This document shows positions 22,570-33,017 of a DNA stretch of 64,000 bases, in pieces. The notes below the pieces were generated by a model. The model was not told the origin of the DNA. It saw nothing but the letters and a program-made list of their open reading frames with translations, and did not search any database. How positions within the stretch are numbered: the first letter of the stretch is position 1; every line of letters begins with the position of its first letter. Source of the stretch: Zygnema cylindricum (Eukaryota > Streptophyta > Zygnematophyceae > Zygnematales > Zygnemataceae); the NCBI GenBank assembly GCA_037447655.1, contig JBBHKE010002393.1:83578-147577 (forward strand), in the 5' to 3' direction. The translations under genes were made by a program, and so were the position numbers.

Positions 22570-23609
22570 TGTTGAAATTTATAGATTTCTAGAGTATTTT
22601 CTAGGTTTAAATATGTTTTTATAAAAGGAAAAGGAAAAAGGACAGACAGCCTGCCTCCACCTCCGCTCTCTAGCTCCCATTCTTGTTGTAGTCACTGAAG
22701 GTAAGAGAGAGAGGTTGATCCATGGCTGCCTTAGTTCAATAGACAGCTATTTTTAGTAGGTTACTAAAAATATACTTGACGGACTAGAGATTTGATCCCG
22801 GTACCTGCGGTTCGTCGAGTTGACCGATAGCGGTCAGCTTTATCCTAATAGACTAGGGCCAATGCTAATTGCTATGGTATATGATAGATATATATTTAGT
22901 TTGAGTAGATAAACTTCATTTAACTAGAACTGTATACGGCGTACATAGATTCAGTTTTATAAAGTACGTCGTGCGACCCTAATTCAAAACGGATACCACG
23001 CATTTTATTTCGACATCGGAACAAATTTCGTGCAAGTATTTATGACGGCTAAGATTGCGTTTCACATAAAATCCAATAGCACACATCTTCGCCGAAATCC
23101 CGGAGTGGTCACTTTGGCGTTTTGTGACGTGGCATGACCTGAAGACACGTGGAGAGATGACATTCGGTCATAGGAATTCCGAGGAACGTACGGACGAATG
23201 AAAAGCGAACACGCGTCCACTTAATAGCCTTGTCGTACATAGGCCGTACAAAAGGTACACCGGCAGTAGTACTTTTGTGTATGATACAGTAATCTGATTG
23301 GTCCGTACTTCAGTAGATAGGAGTTAATAGAGAGAGTTAGGACTTAGAAAATTTTGGTAGGTAGTCACCTCTCCCTTTGAGAGTTTGTACAAATTAGCAT
23401 TTTTTACTGCCTCATAACTTATCGGCTGGTTGGCCGTTTTCAGTGATTCTTTTTTCTACGGACTCAAGGGAGTCCAGGCTGCACAAGGGTGCAGTCAAAT
23501 TGTCAGTTTGCCTTCTTGGGCAGAAGTGGTCGTGGCTTAAAGTGGGTTAGTTAAATACTATCTAGAGGCTTCCTGTATTCTGTAGTCCAATGGAGGACAC
23601 AGAATTGCA
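22570..23609 (+). repeat. 5' LTR of element A (1040 bp)
   Basis: Contains CTTGTTGTAGTCACTGAAG near 22681, CCATGGCTGCC near 22720, the tRNA-like module at 22775-22819, GTAC motifs at 23234-23272 and a Gag ATG at 23590 inside the LTR. Confidence 0.92.
22775..22819 (-). other. tRNA-like hairpin module of LTR A (5' copy)
   Basis: CTTGACGGAC and GTTCGTCGAG pair over ten positions with two G-U pairs. Between them, on the minus strand, are the 8-nt linker CGCAGGTA and an ATCAAAT T-loop with an imperfect stem. Same design as 14449-14491 and repeated at 28139-28183. Confidence 0.6.
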
Positions 23610-26600
23610 GGTTATGGGCCCACCCTCTAGGGTGCCCACCTTCAATGGATCTGGGTTCATCTATTGGGAAGCCATGATGATGGGAGCTTTGTGTGAAAAA
23701 CGATACTGGGGTATCGTCAGTGGACAAGTGAAACATCCACCTTCGGGAACTCCACCAGGATTTGGGGGAGTAAGGTTTTCTACAACAACGGCTGCCTCAG
23801 CGGAGGAGGCAGATGATGGGGACAGCAATGTGTCCAAAAAAGGAAAAAGGGAAGGAGACACCCCTCACTCCTGTTGCCACAGTGAAGACCGTGGAGAACG
23901 ATACTCAAATGTGGGAGGATGTAAACATGGTTGCCAAGAACTTCATTCGGAGGCACCTCACTCAAGGTTTGGCCACTCCTCATCTTCACATTTACAAGGC
24001 CGAGGAGTTGTGGGAGAGTTTAGTGGAGATTTATAGAGCTGGAACTATTCAAGAGCTCCAGTTGGCTGAGCAAAAGCTATTGAGTTACACTTACAAAGGA
24101 GGAAAGATGTTAGATTACTGTAATGATCTTTCTTGTTTGTATATGGAAATGGAAAGTGCCGGGTGGACAAGTACAATAAAAATGAAAGTTAACACCCTTA
24201 TCATGAAATTACCAGATGAGTTCGAAAACATAGTGTACCGAGTACAGGGAATGCCTGATAGTTCATGGAAATTGAGCACAGTAGTCAGGATGATACTTGT
24301 GTAGGAAAACACAATGGAGATTAGGAGAGGAGGAAAGAGCATTCAAGCTCTAGCAGCAAGAGGGACCGATGGGGGAAGGACCCGAAGAAACCTTATAGAG
24401 GGGAAAGAGATCATTCTGGGGGACAATGGCCCCCAAAGGGTCTTTGTTATTATTGCAAAAAGCGGGACACTTTATTGCAGATTGTGTCAAGCTATCAGAG
24501 CTGAGGCTCCAAGAGAATCGTGGAGGAGGTTCTTTCGAAGGGAAGAAAAAGGCACTTGTGGTTACAAAAGTGTCAGGAGAAACCGAGGATGAGTCCTCTG
24601 AGGAGGATGGGGAGCTTCTTCTTGACGAGAGTCTGGAGGAGAAGGAGATCCCTCGGAGGCAGAAGTGTGCCCTTGGAGCAATTCGGGAAGCTCCACAGGA
24701 AGGATGGATCATCGACTCAGGTGCATCCATGCATATGTGTCGTGATAAAGAACTCTTCACTAAGCTAAGAAAGATTCCTACTGTAGAGATAGAGTATGGG
24801 GATAGGAGAGTGGTTACTACAGCGATAGTGGGATCAGTAGATCTGAAAGTCTTAGTGGAGGGTAAGACTTCTATACTTACATTCTCAGATGTACTTTACA
24901 TTCCACAGCTGAGTAAAAATCTTGTCTCTACGTCTGTGTTAGATGACAAAGAGTTTGATACTTTCACCAGAAAGGGAGTCTTTACAGCTAAGTATGGGAA
25001 TGAAGTTTACTTCACAGCAGATAAGGGTAGCCAAGGAATGTTTAGGCTTAACCTGAGTAATGAAAAGAAGAATGTTTATTATGTTGGTGTTCCTAAGGTG
25101 ATGATTTGGCATAAGCGGTTGGGGCATGTGCATTTTGATAGGTTCAGGGAAATGAAAAAGCTTGGGGTAGTAGATGGCATTCACTTTGAGGATAATGAAA
25201 TGATGGATGATTGTAGTGGTTTTGCTCAAGGTAAGGCTCACAAACTTCCCTTTCCCAAAGCCGCCACATATAGAGGTGAGAAAGTGTTAGATTAGGTACA
25301 CACAGATATTTGGGGACCTGCAAAAGTACCTTCGATTGGAGGAAAGAGGTTTATGATGACAATAACTGATGACTGGTCTAGATACTCTAGAGTCTACTTT
25401 CTGAAAACAAAGTCTGAAGCATCAACTTACTTCAAAGAATATAAAGCTTGGAGTGAGAAGTTGCATGAAACCCCCATTAAGAGGATAAAGAGTGATAATG
25501 GGGGGGAATATACCTCTAACGAGTTTGAGGAATATCTGAGAGATGAGGGAGTGTAGCACCAGAAAACTGTACTATATAATCCGGAACAAAATGGGGTAGC
25601 TGAGAGGTTGAATCGAACACTAGGAGATAGTGTGCGCAGTATGTTGGCAGACAAGAAAATAGGAAAGAGATTTTGGGCAGAAGCAATAAACTGTGCCAAC
25701 TACATTAAGAATAGAGTCCTTACCTCAACTGTAAAGGGAGTGACACCTTATGAGATATGGGTTGGAAGGAAACCAGATATCTCACACCTTAAAGTATTTG
25801 GTAGCCAAGTGTACAGTCTTGACACGGATAGGAAAAACTGGAAACTAGATGCTAAGGGAAAACCTGGATACTTTGTGGGATATGATGAGGATGTTAAGGG
25901 ATATAGAGTCTATGACTTAGCAAAGAAAGATATCATTCTGGTCAAACACTTAGTTGTCATGGATGAAGGGAAGTCATTTGACCCCTTCAAATATACAAAG
26001 AAGATAAGGATCAGATTTGAGTCCGAAAGTGATGAGAATTTGGTAGTTCCCGAAAGGGACATGAGTGAAACCGTGATTACAGATTCATGGGAGATCGAAG
26101 ATACAGGAGACTCACCGAAAACCTCACATACTCCTATAGACTTTGAGGAGATTGAAGAAGCGGGACAAGAACCGGTTTTCATGGACAGGGGAGCCGATGA
26201 GACAGTGAGAAGAAATCCAAGACTTCCATCCATTCCAGCTTCGGAGTTTGAGGGAGGAAGGAGGAGCAGCAAAAGGATACAGGAAAAACAAGCTGCCCAT
26301 AAGGTAACTAAGCTGTCTCACCCAGATGAGCCTCAGTCTTACTTAGAGGCTGTGAATAGTCCAGAGAAAGAAAGATGGATAAGAGCCATAAATGATGAGA
26401 TGGCTAAATCATGGAAGCAAATACTTGGGAACTAGCGGATTGCCCTCCAGACAGAAAACCTATTGGATGTAAATGGGTATTTAAACTAAAACTGAACCCA
26501 GATAATACAATTGAGAGGTATAAAGCTCGATTGGTAGCAAAAGGGTTCACCCAAAAAGAGGGAATTGACTATGAGGAGACCTTTGCTCCAGTTGTTCGGT

Positions 26601-27920
26601 TTCCCATCGGTAAGGATTCTCCTCATTCTGGCCGCAGCGGAAGACATGGAAATACACCAGATGGACATTAAGACTGCTTTTCTTAATGGTGAGTTAGAGG
26701 AAGAAATTTTTATGAGGCAACCCGAGGGGTTTGTGGAAGAAGGAGAAGAGAGCAAAGTCTGCAGGCTCATAAAGTCTTTATATGGACTGAAACAGGCTCC
26801 CCAACAGTGGAACAAGAAACTAGATGAGTTTCTCACCGATTTGGGATACATCCGGATCAGCTCTGACCATTCTATCTATATGTTTGAAGATGGGAATGGT
26901 GTCATTTTCATTGCAATTTATGTGGATGATCTGCTTGTGTTAAGTAAGTCTTTGGAGAATATCAATAGGCTAAAGAAAGATCTTAGGGGCAGATTTGATA
27001 TGAAGGATTTAGGGGAGGCAAAATACATTTTGGGGATCCAAATGGAGAGAGATAGGGGGAAGAAGATTATCAGACTTACTCAGAAAGAAGCAATAGGTAA
27101 TATGCTTGAGAAATTCCAGATGGAAAATGCTAACAGTTGTACCACTCCCATGGACTTGAAAAAAGTAAGTGATGGGAGTGTAGAAGGAGGAGTGATGATC
27201 TTAGACGATCAGATGAGTCCAGAGGAGAGAGAGTTCATGAAGTCTATCCCTTATAGACAGGTCGTAGGAAGCTTAATCTATTTTATGAACTGTACCAGGC
27301 CGGACATAGCGGCATCAGTTGGAGTACTCAGTAGGAGTCTTAATGATCCTAGGAAGAGAGACTGGGAGGCAGCCAAGAGAGTCATGAGATATCTGGTTGG
27401 AACCAGAGAATTATGGTTGCATTTGGGAGGGGAGCACACTGATATCACCACTTGGAGTGACGCTAGTTATGGGGATGCACCTATGAGAAGATGCACTTCT
27501 GGATATGTTTTGTATGTGGGGGAAGGTGCTTGCTGTTGGAGCAGTAAGCAACAAAAGGTGGTTGCTCAGTCTACTATGGAGGCTGAGTATATGGCGTCTT
27601 CTTCTGCTGTAAAAGAACTAATGTGGGTGAAATCATTGTTACAAGAACTGGGATTTATGAAGGAGGGAGTGCATGAAATCTTTTGCGATAACCAAGCTGC
27701 AATTGCAATTGCAGCAAATCCAAAACACCATTTCAAAGCAAAACATAAGGACATAAGATTAAGCTTCGTAAGAGAAAAAGTTGAAAATAAAATTTTAAAA
27801 CTTGTGTATAGACCTGATGAAGAAATGGTGGCTGACATGATGACCAAACCTGTGCCCTCTCCTAAACTAAAATATTGTCGGGAAAAATGCGGGTTGAAAG
27901 AAAAATTAAAATTAGACTAG
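23590..27920 (+). pseudogene. Family A gag-pol, lightly broken
   Basis: Starts at the LTR-borne ATG. Gag is frameshifted near 23815 and stopped by TAG at 24302. The zinc knuckle (CYYCKK...) is split by an apparent 1-nt deletion near 24462. The protease IIDSGASMHMC (about 24710) is intact. The integrase has the histidines of WHKRLGH but one Cys of the zinc site reads Phe (CSGF). TAG at 25293 and TAG at 25554 interrupt the core, whose Asp, Asp and Glu (TDDWSRY, SDNGGEY, NGVAERLN) are all present. Frameshifts near 26415 and 26610 lie at the RT start. From there 451 codons are open through AIYVDDLLVL (RT active site) and RNase H (TWSDASYGD, TMEAEYMA, IFCDNQ). Such a copy could pass on RNA but needs enzymes from elsewhere. 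Confidence 0.88.
23610..23622 (+). promoter_or_regulatory. Element A primer-binding site for half tRNA-iMet
   Basis: GGTTATGGGCCCA starts at the first base after the LTR, identical to the C1 and E sites. It complements the initiator tRNA-Met anticodon arm and overlaps Gag codons. Confidence 0.75.
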
Positions 27921-27933
27921 AAAATAAGGGGAG

Positions 27934-28973
27934 TGTTGAAATTTATAGATTTCTAGAGTATTTTCTAGGTTTAAATATGTTTTTATAAAAGGAAAAGGAA
28001 AAAGGACAGACAGCCTGCCTCCACCTCCGCTCTCTAGCTCCCATACTTGTTGTAGTCACTGAAGGTAAGAGAGAGAGGTTGATCCATGGCTGCCTTAGTT
28101 CAACAGACAGCTATTTTTAGTAGGTTACTAAAAATATACTTGACGGACCAGAGATTTGATCCCGGTACCTGCGGTTCGTCGAGTTGACCGGTAGCGGTCA
28201 GCTTTATCGTAATAGACTAGGACCAATGCTAATTGCTATGGTATATGATAGATATATATTTATTTCGAGTAGATAAAGTTCATTTAACTAGAACTGTATA
28301 CGGCGTACATAGATTCAGTTTTATAAAGTACGTCGTACGATGCTAATTCAAAACGGATACCACGAATTTTATTTCGACATCGGAACAAATGTCGTGCAAG
28401 TATTTATGACTGCTAAGATTGCGTTTCACATAAAATCCAACGGCGCACATCTTCGCGGAAATCCCGGAGTGGTCACTTTGGCGTTTTAAGACGTGGCATG
28501 ACCTGGAGACACGTGGAGAGATGACATTCGGTCATAGGAATTCCGAAGAACGTACGGACGAATGAAAAGCGGACACGCGTCCACTTAATAGCCTCGTCGT
28601 ACATAGGCCGTACAAAAGGTACATCGGCAGTAGTACTTTTGTGTACGATACAGTAATCTGATTGGTCCGTACTTCAGTAGATAGGAGTTATTAGAGAGAG
28701 TCAGGACTTAGAAAATTTTGGTAGGTAGTCACCTCTCCCTTTGAGAGTTTGTACAAATTGGCATTTTTTACTGCCTCATAACTTATCGGCTGGTTGGCCG
28801 TTTTCAGTGATTCTTTTTTCTACGGACTCAGGGGAGTCGAGGCTGCACAGGGGTGCAGTCAAATTGTCAGTTTGCCTTCTTGGGCAGAAGTGGTCGTGGC
28901 TTAAAGTGGGTTAGTTAAATACTATCTAGAGGCTTCCTGTATTCTGTAGTCCATTGGAGGACACAGAATTGCA
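27934..28973 (+). repeat. 3' LTR of element A (1040 bp)
   Basis: Same length as the 5' copy with roughly 2 percent differences by eye. The Gag ATG is changed to ATT here (near 28953), as can be tolerated in a 3' LTR. Confidence 0.92.
28139..28183 (-). other. tRNA-like hairpin module of LTR A (3' copy)
   Basis: Same ten-pair outer stem, CTTGACGGAC (28139-28148) with GTTCGTCGAG (28174-28183), and TACCTGCG linker on the plus strand. Confidence 0.6.
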
Positions 28974-29262
28974 TCTGGCACCTCCTTGATCATTGTTGCC
29001 ATCTTTGTCGATGATCTGCTTCTTGTTGGTCCTTCCCTCTCTGAAATCTCTACAGTCAAATCTCTCATTCAAACCCATTTTGACATGGCCGATCTAGGTG
29101 AGCTCACGTATAATTTGGGCATTCAAGTTTCTCGTAACCGCTCAGCTCGGAGCCTCTCTTTCTCGAAGACCTTTATCTTTGATTTTTTGGAACGCTTTGG
29201 CATGCCAAGCTGCTCGACCTTTTCCACTCATTTGGATGCTAATGCCCCTCTCCTTGTTGTTT
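28974..29262 (+). pseudogene. Family B RT, part after element A
   Basis: Continues the second RT unit: IIVAIFVDDLLLVGPSLSEI, then DMADLGELTYNLGIQVSR and the RT connection segment. Ends near 29262, where unit 1 and unit 2 cease to match and segment X begins. Confidence 0.8.
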
Positions 29263-29813
29263 TTCGATGATTAAGTTTCGTACGTGCGTGCGCATGTTTG
29301 CGTGCGTATGTAATTATGTGATATACTCTGGAGGCTCGAAAGGATTTGGAGATTGGGAAATTAATGTACGAGTAAAATTAATGGAGTAATTGAGTGGCGC
29401 GAACATTAATTCGAAATGGACGGCGGATCGCTTCGCGATCCGAAATGAAATAATTGTTAGAAGCGTACGAAAGTACAAAACGAGTGACGCGAACATATGA
29501 ACATGAATTAAGAAATGCGTTGGAGATGTAGACGGCGGATCGCTTTGGCGATCCGATGTGAAATGTTTGAAATTGGACTCCGGCTGTACGACACATAATA
29601 CGACGAACGATATTATGTAATGGGACGCCGCCGGTACGGAGCGTCTTATTTGACAGGTGTACTTTATTTGCGACGGGCGGCAGGTGTGGCGAAATGACAT
29701 GTACTTTAAATGTGAAAAGCCGCATTTATTGAAGTGGACGCGGTTTCCGTACGGAATAGAATTCAAATAGTACGGTGGCAATTCAGCAAGTAGTTCGAGC
29801 TACACGTGGAGGG

Positions 29814-30868
29814 TGTAGAAATTAATGATCCATTTAAAGTATTTTCTAGGTCTAAATAGAAATATAGAAAGAAGCCGAGGCAGTCTACCTCTAACTTCTC
29901 TCTCCAACTCTCAAACTTGTCGCAGTCATTGAGAAATTGGAGAGGGAGCTAGAGCCATGGCTACCTAGGCTAACCAGAAGTTTACGGGATTATATGTTAG
30001 TTAGGGGTTTTATTGCTAAAAAGATAGTGCCGGCTACAGGATTTGATCCTTGTGCCTACTGGCCGGCAGGCAGACGGTAGAAGGTAACCTTAGCCGTTAA
30101 GTCTTCATCAGATGTTACGCAATATATGGTATGATATTTATTTAAATGTTATTAAGTAGGAAAATTCATTTAACTATAACTGATTACGGGAGACATAGAT
30201 CCATAATTGTAAAAGTACGAATAGCGGTACGGATAAGAAACCAATACCGCTCATTTGTTTCTTTATAGAAAAGAATATCGCACATGCATTTGTTACGGCT
30301 ACGATTAAATATGAATTTAATCGGACGGCCGGAATTAACGTCGAGATCGCGGAAGAGGATTTCGGCGGTTTATGGACATCGCCACATCAGACGACACGTG
30401 GCGGAATAACATTGGATCGCGGCATCTCCGAGGATTACGGGAACGAATCCGGACATACCACGTGTCAACATTTAGGCCATGTCGTACAATGTTCGTACAG
30501 AAAGTACACCGGCAGCTGTACTTTTGTGTACAGAGGTGCATTCTGATTGGCTCCGTACATTAGTAGATAGAGTCTGTGAGAGAGATAGGACTTAGAAAAA
30601 TTAGGAGATAGGACCCTCTCTCCCAGAGAGCTTCTGTACAAAAGGTCAACTTTGACCCTCCATAACTTACTGCTCAGGGGAGCAAATTCAAAGATTCTTT
30701 TTGCTATCGACTCAAGGGAGTCTTGTCTTCATAGGGTTGAAGTTGGTTAGAGTTTTTGTCTGCCAGGGTGGCAGTTATTTTTGCTGAAACACAAAGGGGT
30801 CAGGGTTATCCTAGAGGCTTCTTGAAAGCTGTCCACTCTGAGGACTTATGGAGGTCTCAGAATTTTTA
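29814..30868 (+). mobile_element. Solo LTR, family D (1055 bp)
   Basis: Starts TGTAGAAATT and ends CAGAATTTTTA, between perfect GAGGG duplications (29809-29813 and 30869-30873). It carries the shared LTR signature: ACTTGTCGCAGTCATTGAG near 29917, CCATGGCTACC near 29957, the tRNA-like module, ACGTG G-boxes near 30394 and 30460, GTAC motifs at 30483-30532, and ATGGAGGTCTCAGAATTT at the end. The terminal TA instead of CA is probably a mutation. Confidence 0.88.
30028..30068 (-). other. tRNA-like hairpin module of solo LTR D
   Basis: TGCCGGC (30028-30034) pairs perfectly with GCCGGCA (30062-30068). On the minus strand the inside reads an 8-nt linker CAGTAGGC, then ACAAGG-ATCAAAT-CCTGT. The GC-rich sequence is unlike that of LTR A or C while the fold is kept. 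Confidence 0.6.
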
Positions 30869-31507
30869 GAGGGCGGACGGCATCCGCCGATATTTTCAAG
30901 GGATCGCATTGTTTTAATGTTGTATTATCAAGTGGACCGTACATATGCGATGTCGGTTCACTACGTTGTTTTGTGTACAAGTGAGTAAGCAAGCTGTCAT
31001 TTAGCGGCCGGATTTTGCGGACGCTTTGTTGTAAATATTTCACAAACATTTTGTTGTCTTATGTCTATTAATAATTAGAGTTTACAATGATGATTATATT
31101 TGTGTGGTTAATTAGAGTTCTGACAGTTTTATTTGTGTGTTGTACTTGCAGACAAGTGTACGCTTACGATTAATTTATTCTTAGTGATGGGCTATTATGG
31201 TTAAATATGACTTGATGACAGTTACGTAATGTATGTTGGTTATTTTGACACTTAGTGATTCGCTGACAGCTCACAAATGTATATATAGGAATGAGCTTTA
31301 TCATGAATTAATCATCAATGCTTGTTAGAAAAGTAAATACCAAAGATGTAGTATTTTAGGGTTGTCGATTAGGTCATATACTTTGAATGATATAATGATT
31401 ATTTGATTATACTTTGATTATACTTTTGTTTATGTGTGATGCATTTTTTTGTTATTATTTATTTATGTTATTTTATATATGTTTGATATGCATTGTTTAT
31501 GCATTTG

Positions 31508-31647
31508 TCCTAGGGTTTGTTTATGTCGATTATTCCATCAAACCTTAGTTGTTGTCCCAAGGTTTGTTTATGTTTATTATTCCATCAAACCTTAGTTGTT
31601 GTCCAAAGGTTTGTTTATGTTGATTATTCCATCAAACCTTAGTTGAT
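31508..31647. repeat. Three tandem copies of a 47-bp unit
   Basis: Units start with GGTTTGTTTATG at 31514, 31561 and 31608 and contain TTATTCCATCAAACCTTAGT. Few differences between units. Confidence 0.85.
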
Positions 31648-31744
31648 GTATGTTAAATGGAGGATGCATTTCAAATGATTGTTCATTGGCTTAGCTTCGC
31701 TTAGCTTCTTGCATGATAGTTTGGGTCGCTTCTGCGGTCTATTT

Positions 31745-32482
31745 TAGACCAAAGAACAACACTCCTCCCTTCCACTGACTATTTTCTCTCCCCCTCCATC
31801 CATGCCACTAACCGCTCGATGGTCGGGGCCCTTATGTACGCCATGCAGGCCACTCACCGTGACATTGCCACAGCTGTCATCAAACTCAGTCAATTCCTCC
31901 AACGTTTTTCTCTTGATCATCTTGCCGCAGCCAAATGCGTCTTTCGTTATGTTCAAGGCACTAAATCTCCTTGTCTTACATATTATTCATCTGGCTCTAG
32001 TGCTCTTACGGGTTTTGTTGGTTCAGATTGGGCACAAGATGAGCTTTCCCGTTGTTCCACCAATGGCTCGTGCTTCTTTTTGGGCAATGGTCTTATCTCT
32101 TGGTCATGCAAAAAGAAACCTACCACTACATGCTCCACCACTGAGGCGGAATATATGGCCGCTGGTCACGCCGCCTGGGAAGCTGTTTGGCTTTGGACTC
32201 TGTTTTCCAATCTTGGATTTCCCCTTTCAACCCGTACTTTTTTTTTTCTGATTCCCAAGGAGCCCTTGCTTTGATCCCCAATCGTGTTCACCACAAGCGG
32301 ACGAAGTACATCGACATTCAGTATCATTACTCTCGGGAGCAAGTCAAATATGGCACTCTCCAGTTTCTTTATGTAAAATCCGTCGATCAAGTGGCCGATT
32401 ATCTCACGAAGGCTCTTGATCGCCATTACTTTGAGCAACATACGCTCTCCTCTGGCCTTCGTCTTCTTTCTCCTCCTGGCTA
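31745..32482 (+). pseudogene. Family B RNase H and Pol end
   Basis: MVGALMYAMQATHRDIATAV marks the RT/RNase H junction. RNase H follows with TGFVGSDWAQDELSR (first Asp), STTEAEYMAA (Glu) and FSDSQGALAL (Asp) after a frameshift near 32230. The Pol end QVADYLTKALDRHYFEQH then runs to a stop at 32481. Apart from the frameshift this part is well preserved. The tract GAGGGGGGG at 32528-32536 is the purine tract before the 3' LTR. Confidence 0.85.
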
Positions 32483-32536
32483 AATTTCCTTTTCTTTTCA
32501 TCTCAATCTACTTCGTAGTTTTTGCTTGAGGGGGGG

Positions 32537-33017
32537 TATTAAAGAACATTAAGAGCCAGTTCTGTTCGCACCCGTCATTTCATACGTCGATCTAGTCTTG
32601 GTCTTGTTTGTACCATTCATTTCATGCGTCGGTTCAGTCTTGGCGCCTTACGTACAAGTCATTTGGGCGACGGTTTCTCTTTGTCCTACGTATGTTTTTT
32701 GTTTGTCTTTATGAGTGGCTTCGTACTCTTTGTCGCTTGAGTCTACGTCATTACTTTAGGTCTTAATTACTTTTGTACATTGCAGCCCTAAAGTTAGTCG
32801 GTTACAATCTAGCTTTTGTTAGAATTTAGTCTACATACATTAGAATTTAGTCACGTAGAATCTTGACTAGTATCCTTTTTGTTCCAGCGAAGCGCTTAGA
32901 TTCCACAGTAATTAGCACTTTGTATTTTGTATATAAGTGAATTTTCTCACTAAATGAAATCATCCCAAATACAAATCAAATTCTCTCTCGAATGCATTTA
33001 TCTTTCTCTTGTGTACA
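32537..33017 (+). repeat. 3' LTR of family B (481 bp)
   Basis: Begins TATTAAAG right after the purine tract (TG changed to TA) and ends TTGTGTACA. It contains a TATA-like TTTGTATATAAGTG near 32927. It lacks the GTAC block, tRNA-like module and LTR-borne Gag start of the other families. The 5' partner is not in the window, so limits are approximate. Confidence 0.65.

Larger units (their letters stand above)
22570..28973 (+). mobile_element. Copia family A, full-length (6.4 kb)
   Basis: LTRs of 1040 bp (22570-23609 and 27934-28973) begin TGTTG and end TTGCA. The flanking duplication is TCTGA on the left and TCTGG on the right, one mismatch. Family B RT sequence continues across it (CTTGTGGCTC before, GGCACCTCCTTGATCATTG after). 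Order: Gag, protease, integrase, RT, RNase H, that is Ty1/copia. The purine tract AAAATAAGGGGAG (27921-27933) abuts the 3' LTR. A few stops and frameshifts inactivate it, but the long RT-RNase H frame is intact. Confidence 0.93.
29263..31744. other. Unresolved insertion X in family B (holds solo LTR D)
   Basis: Family B resumes at about 31745, so 29263-31744 was inserted. Without solo LTR D about 1.4 kb remains. It contains two copies of GACGGCGGATCGCTT..GCGATCCG (near 29420 and 29530), GT/CG-rich runs and a 47-bp tandem repeat at 31508-31647. The ends show a weak inverted likeness (GTTGTTTTT on the left, AAAGAACAAC on the right). No coding frame is recognisable. It could be a decayed DNA transposon or an old non-autonomous element. 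Confidence 0.5.
12683..33017 (+). mobile_element. Copia family B, host of the nest (five pieces)
   Basis: Remaining pieces: 12683-13471 (gag), 14684-14696 (13 bp between two insertions), 19066-22569 (gag tail, protease, integrase, RT), 28974-29262 (RT end) and 31745-33017 (RNase H and 3' LTR). Removing the inserted elements gives about 5.9 kb of collinear Ty1/copia sequence. Several codons meet correctly at the insertion points, for example the Pro-rich Gag/protease linker at 13471/19071. The 5' LTR and the start of gag are missing. It is the oldest layer of the nest and carries many stops. Confidence 0.85.
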
